Origin: an uncultured Microbacteriaceae bacterium
Lineage (GTDB): Bacteria; Actinomycetota; Actinomycetes; Actinomycetales; Microbacteriaceae
NCBI GenBank assembly: GCA_937896185.1
Contig: CALBMG010000232.1
Coordinates: 1 to 16,832, forward strand
Direction of reading: 5' to 3'
Length of the DNA stretch: 16,832 bases
Position 1 is the first letter of the stretch; every line of letters starts with the position of its first letter. The notes beneath the pieces are model-generated. The model was given only the letters and a program-made list of their open reading frames with translations, ran no database searches and was not told the DNA's origin. The position numbers and the translations under genes were made by a program. This document shows, piece after piece, positions 14,042-16,832 of this stretch.

Positions 14042-14057
14042 TGTTTCACGTGATTCG
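14042..14057. promoter_or_regulatory. Degenerate parS-like site
   Basis: TGTTTCACGTGATTCG matches 13 of 16 bases of the parS consensus TGTTTCACGTGAAACA, with a perfect left half and centre. It lies between the convergent ends of ddl and parB. Flanking bases CACC and GGTG extend a looser symmetry. It may be a weaker ParB site; its location near parB and outside genes supports function, but ParB binding is uncertain. Confidence 0.5.
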
Positions 14058-14062
14058 GTGCA

Positions 14063-14120
14063 TTGTGTGAAGAAAACGATAAAACCCGCGGTCGGGCCCT
14101 TTTTCTATCTGATCACACAA
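14063..14120. terminator. Bidirectional hairpin/terminator between ddl and parB
   Basis: A perfect 8-bp outer inverted repeat, TTGTGTGA (14063-14070) and TCACACAA (14113-14120), encloses GATA/TATC and a GC core CCCG-CGGT-CGGG (14085-14096) flanked by A-runs on one side and T-runs on the other. On the plus strand the core is followed by CCCTTTTT, on the minus strand by TTTTATC. It lies between convergent gene ends, so it can act for both. The core stem is only four base pairs, which limits certainty. Confidence 0.55.
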
Positions 14121-14214
14121 ATCCGCGACATTACGGTCAATAGTGTTGCTTGCCAATAGTTTGTAAAGCCACACTTTGCTTGTCTTGAGATAAAAAGCCG
14201 CGGTCACAACGTGT

Positions 14215-15156
14215 TTACTGGCCGCCCTCGATTTCCGCGACGATGCGGTTGAGGTCGGCGATGGTCGCAAAGTCGATCGTGATTGCGCCCTTTGACTTCG
14301 CGAGTTTGACGCTGACGCGGGTGTTCAGTCGGTCACCCAATCGCTCGGCGATTTCCGTCAAAAAGTCCGTGCGGCCGCCCGCACGTGGTGTCGCCTTGGT
14401 GCCTGGAGCCGGGCGTCCCGCCATGACTGCTGCGGTGGCTTCCGCCTCGCGTACGGAAAGGTCCTCGTTCACGATCTTTGTCGCCAGGCGTTCCATGAGC
14501 TCCCGGTCGCCGAGCGAAAGAATTGCACGAGCGTGCCCTGCCGACAAGACACCCGCGGCCACGCGCTGCTGGACCTTCTCGGGCAGACGCAACAATCGCA
14601 GCGTGTTGGTGACCTGTGGTCGCGATCGGCCAATGCGCTGTGCCAATTCCTCCTGGGTGATTCCGAAATCCTCGATCAGTTGCTGGTAGGCGGAAGCTTC
14701 TTCCAGAGCGTTCAGTTGGGCACGGTGAATGTTCTCGAGCAGTGCGTCGCGCAGCATGTCAACGTCTTTGGTGTCGCGGATAACCGCCGGCATCTCGTCG
14801 AGCCCCACGGCCTTTGAAGCTCGGAGTCGACGTTCACCCATGACGAGTTCATAGCGGGCACCGGGCTGCGGGTTGTCGAGGGGTCGAACCACGATCGGCT
14901 GCAGCACGCCGAATTCACGGATTGAGTGCTCCAGTTCGGCCAATTCCTCGGGACGGAACTCGGTTCGCGGCTGCGCACGGTTAGGTACGACATCGTGCGG
15001 GTTGATCAGCTGGAACGTGGCGCCGGGTACGGGTGCGAGGTTGTTGTCCTGCGCTGGTGCACCGCCAAAAAACTGATCAATAGGTCGCTCGCCCACGGGT
15101 GCGGTAGGAATCAGGGCGCCAATACCCTGACCCAATCCGGTACGTTTCGTTGCCAT
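14215..15156 (-). CDS. parB: Chromosome-partitioning protein ParB (CTPase clamp)
   Basis: A 313-residue chromosomal ParB. The N-terminal MATKRTGLGQGIGALIP is the usual ParA-interacting segment. The ParB/CTPase domain contains VPNRAQPR (57-64), YELVMGERRLRA (102-113) and ENIHRAQLN (141-149), the GERRxRA and ENxxRxxLN motifs of CTP-binding ParB clamps. The parS-binding helix-turn-helix ITQEELAQRIGRSRPQVTNTL follows at about 166-186, then a linker and a C-terminal dimerisation domain (about 262-310). It loads at parS, spreads as a sliding clamp and organises the origin region with ParA. It lies 48 bases after parA; the Shine-Dalgarno is weak (GAGACGAAC), so re-initiation or coupling is likely. 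parS sites lie on both sides of the operon. Confidence 0.97.
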   Translation of the reverse strand: MATKRTGLGQGIGALIPTAPVGERPIDQFFGGAPAQDNNLAPVPGATFQLINPHDVVPNRAQPRTEFRPEELAELEHSIREFGVLQPIVVRPLDNPQPGARYELVMGERRLRASKAVGLDEMPAVIRDTKDVDMLRDALLENIHRAQLNALEEASAYQQLIEDFGITQEELAQRIGRSRPQVTNTLRLLRLPEKVQQRVAAGVLSAGHARAILSLGDRELMERLATKIVNEDLSVREAEATAAVMAGRPAPGTKATPRAGGRTDFLTEIAERLGDRLNTRVSVKLAKSKGAITIDFATIADLNRIVAEIEGGQ

Positions 15157-15204
15157 GTTCGTCTCGTTTCTTGTTACTGATCCGATGGGGTGTCTGGTAA
15201 ACCG

Positions 15205-16176
15205 TTAGTTTTCGTGTGATTCGTGGTGAGAGGCGTCAATCTCTGGTGCTTGCTGCGCTGAAGCGGCGGCCCTCTCTGCCATTTCAATTGCTGCTTCGCG
15301 ATACGACAACGCCCCGCTGGAATTGTTGTCATATCCAATTACGGTCTGCTGGTGGCTCGGGGCCTCGGAAACCCTGACAGATCGAGGGATAACCGCGGTC
15401 AAAACCTGCGTGGGGAAGTGCGAACGAACTTCCGCTTCGACCTCGCGTGACAGATTTGTGCGCGCGTCGACCATAGTCAGCAAAATCGTCGAAATGTGTA
15501 CGCGTGGATTCAGGCTTTGGGCCACCATTGCGATGTTGTTCCACAGCATCGTCACACCCTCGAGCGCATAATATTCCGCTTGAATCGGCACGAGAACTTC
15601 ACCTGCAGCGACCAACGCGTTAATTGTCAGCAATCCCAGCGATGGTGGGCAGTCAATGAAAATGTAGTGCGGGGGCTGTGTCGACGATGCAATGTATTCT
15701 GCGATGGCATCCCGCAACCGATATTCGCGGTTTCCCTGGGGAACCAGCTCAATCTCTGCACCCGCGAGGTTAATCGTGGCCGGCGCGCACCACAGGTTGG
15801 GGTGTTGCTGGCTTTGTCGCAGCACGGATCCCAGTGTTGTGGCGCCGTGCAAGGTTTCATATGTGCCTTGAATCGTGGCGTTATGCTCGATTCCCAGTGC
15901 CGTGGATGCGTTTCCCTGAGGATCGAGGTCAATCACGACGACTTTGGCGCCCAAATCAGCCAAAGCGGCCGCCAGATTGACGGTGGAGGTAGTTTTTCCG
16001 ACGCCGCCCTTTTGGTTGGACACGGCAATTACGCGTGTGGTGGCGGGCAGGGGCGCCGTTTTGTCTCGCAAGGCGACACGGCGGCGGCTGAGGTCCATCA
16101 ATTCGTCTGCGATGGGTGTGGACATCGGGCCAACGCGTTCGGGGGTGTTTCCAGCCGAAATACCGTTGTTGTGCAC
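15205..16176 (-). CDS. parA: Chromosome-partitioning ATPase ParA (Soj-like)
   Basis: A 323-residue ParA/MinD-type ATPase. The deviant Walker A NQKGGVGKTT spans 54-63 (signature Lys56, P-loop Lys61), the A' motif DLDPQGNAS 83-91 and Walker B is in YIFIDCPPSLG. ParA forms an ATP-dependent DNA-bound gradient that pulls ParB-parS complexes and so segregates origins. The start was chosen as GTG at 16174-16176 because GGAGGA (16181-16186) lies five bases upstream; a TTG eight codons earlier has no ribosome binding site, and the internal ATG at 16125 has none either. The chosen start gives a ~47-residue N-terminal extension before the ATPase core, longer than minimal Soj but usual in actinobacteria. 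parB follows after 48 bases. A perfect parS lies 64 bp upstream. Confidence 0.96.
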   Translation of the reverse strand: MHNNGISAGNTPERVGPMSTPIADELMDLSRRRVALRDKTAPLPATTRVIAVSNQKGGVGKTTSTVNLAAALADLGAKVVVIDLDPQGNASTALGIEHNATIQGTYETLHGATTLGSVLRQSQQHPNLWCAPATINLAGAEIELVPQGNREYRLRDAIAEYIASSTQPPHYIFIDCPPSLGLLTINALVAAGEVLVPIQAEYYALEGVTMLWNNIAMVAQSLNPRVHISTILLTMVDARTNLSREVEAEVRSHFPTQVLTAVIPRSVRVSEAPSHQQTVIGYDNNSSGALSYREAAIEMAERAAASAQQAPEIDASHHESHEN

Positions 16177-16239
16177 TCTGTCCTCCGCGATACCGTTCAA
16201 GTTTCCGTCATGATGAAATTACCACCAACCACCGACAAA

Positions 16240-16255
16240 TGTTTCACGTGAAACA
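16240..16255. promoter_or_regulatory. Perfect parS site
   Basis: TGTTTCACGTGAAACA is the exact 16-bp consensus for chromosomal ParB binding, extended to an 18-bp perfect palindrome by flanking A and T (16239-16256). It lies between the rsmG stop and the parA start and could also let ParB influence parA transcription. It marks origin-proximal DNA. Confidence 0.97.
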
Positions 16256-16272
16256 TGCTGTGTGGAAAGTTG

Positions 16273-16832
16273 CTACCGAGTGACCGTTGCGGAAAACAAT
16301 CGAGTCGGTTCAGGGACTACATCTTCGCCCAGAATTGCTGTCGAGATATCTGTCAGCGAAAAACGAGAAATTTGGCTGGATGCGGCGGATATCTCGTCAT
16401 CAATACGCGCACCCTTGAGGAGTTTGATTTGTCCCCCAGTGGCAACCAGCGGCGAAATCATGGGTATCAGCGTCTTTAAGGCCTTGACTGCACGTGCAGT
16501 CACAACATCGAATGCCTGTTTTTCGGGGAAGTCCTCGGCACGACCGGTAAACACCGTGACGTTGTCGAGATCCAGATTCTCAACCTGCTCGCGTAACCAT
16601 CGGGTTCTGCGCTCCAGCGGTTCAATCAACGTGAAATCGATATCGGGACGCGCAATCGCCAACACAAGGCCTGGAAGCCCGGCGCCACTGCCGATGTCGG
16701 CGACCCGCAGTCGGTGCTTAGTACTGGAATTGCCCAGTTCTGGTGCCAAAAGTACACAGTTCACTAGGTGGCGGGTCCACAAACGAGCGGGTTCGTCAGG
16801 GCCAATCAGTCCTCGTTCCTCGCCCTCTCGAA
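16273..16832 (-). CDS. rsmG: 16S rRNA (guanine-N7) methyltransferase RsmG, partial (5' end outside window)
   Basis: The open frame runs from the stop at 16273 to the right edge with no interruption, so about 186 C-terminal residues of a ~205-residue protein are visible. Reading from the edge, EERGLIGPDEPARLWTRHLVNC is shortened here to its key part LWTRHLVNC, the conserved RH(L/I) entry of GidB proteins. The SAM-binding motif VADIGSGAGLPGLVLA and the RAVKALKTL and LKGARIDDE segments follow. RsmG makes m7G527 in 16S rRNA (E. coli numbering), and its loss gives low-level streptomycin resistance in other bacteria. The TTG inside RLWTRH is not the true start. Gene order rsmG-parA-parB is classical and predicts rnpA/rpmH/dnaA just beyond the edge. 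A parS lies directly downstream. Confidence 0.95.
   Translation of the reverse strand, partial: REGEERGLIGPDEPARLWTRHLVNCVLLAPELGNSSTKHRLRVADIGSGAGLPGLVLAIARPDIDFTLIEPLERRTRWLREQVENLDLDNVTVFTGRAEDFPEKQAFDVVTARAVKALKTLIPMISPLVATGGQIKLLKGARIDDEISAASSQISRFSLTDISTAILGEDVVPEPTRLFSATVTR

Noticed and set aside
14046..14270. 74-codon minus-strand frame in the ddl-parB gap
   Set aside because: It overlaps the end of parB in another frame, the hairpin and the parS-like site, with no ribosome binding site.
16261..16269. TGTGGAAAG and the TGTGGACAT inside parA (around 16117-16125) as DnaA boxes
   Set aside because: Isolated sequences with one or two mismatches, and one is in coding sequence; they do not form a cluster like that at 2810-2991.
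1..16832. Mobile elements, CRISPR arrays, tRNA genes or a biosynthetic/defence cluster
   Set aside because: No transposase, integrase, regularly spaced repeats, cloverleaf-like sequence or characteristic defence genes were seen; every large frame is a housekeeping or small membrane protein.

Overview
The window is a compact, chromosomal, actinobacterial stretch from the neighbourhood of the replication origin. Gene content and order (pcnA, a DUF6049-type protein, murJ, trxB, trxA ... parB, parA, rsmG) match the dnaA-flanking block of Actinomycetota: the Mycobacterium tuberculosis series Rv3907c to Rv3919c has the same backbone. Moderate GC by eye, very short intergenic gaps, frequent GTG starts and TANNNT-type -10 boxes suggest a small-genome member of Micrococcales, probably Microbacteriaceae. 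That family placement is an inference. There are no insertion sequences, phage genes, CRISPR arrays, tRNAs or rRNAs.

Left part (1-4660). The 3' end of purB (+) converges on a minus-strand group: dnaB, followed by two small membrane proteins of unknown role. Upstream of dnaB lies the only large non-coding gap (2682-3072). It carries a cluster of DnaA-box sequences, a 12-bp palindrome and the rplI terminator. The rpsF-ssb-rpsR-rplI operon (minus strand) follows, with an rpsF leader that can fold so that its Shine-Dalgarno sequence is hidden.

Middle part (4774-10310). pcnA (-) and a DUF6049-like exported protein (+) start only 25 bp apart around a 10-bp palindrome that supplies a -10 hexamer to each strand, which predicts two leaderless transcripts. 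murJ overlaps the DUF6049-like gene by one base. It ends tail-to-tail, within the same CTAG, with an EamA-type transporter gene (-).

Right part (10439-16832). trxB, trxA, a fold-type I aminotransferase and a D-Ala-D-Ala ligase-like ATP-grasp enzyme form a tight + operon. It converges on parB and parA (-), and rsmG (-) runs off the right edge. A perfect 16-bp parS lies between rsmG and parA, and a 13/16 parS-like site lies just beyond the ddl end. The window therefore combines replication (DnaB, SSB), segregation (ParAB-parS), cell-wall export and precursor enzymes (MurJ, Ddl-like), thioredoxin redox control and tRNA/ribosome functions.

The strongest candidates for something new are the DnaA-box cluster upstream of dnaB, the palindromic divergent promoter, the SD-masking rpsF leader and the ligase with altered active-site residues. 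I saw no unmistakable novel multi-gene defence or biosynthetic system.
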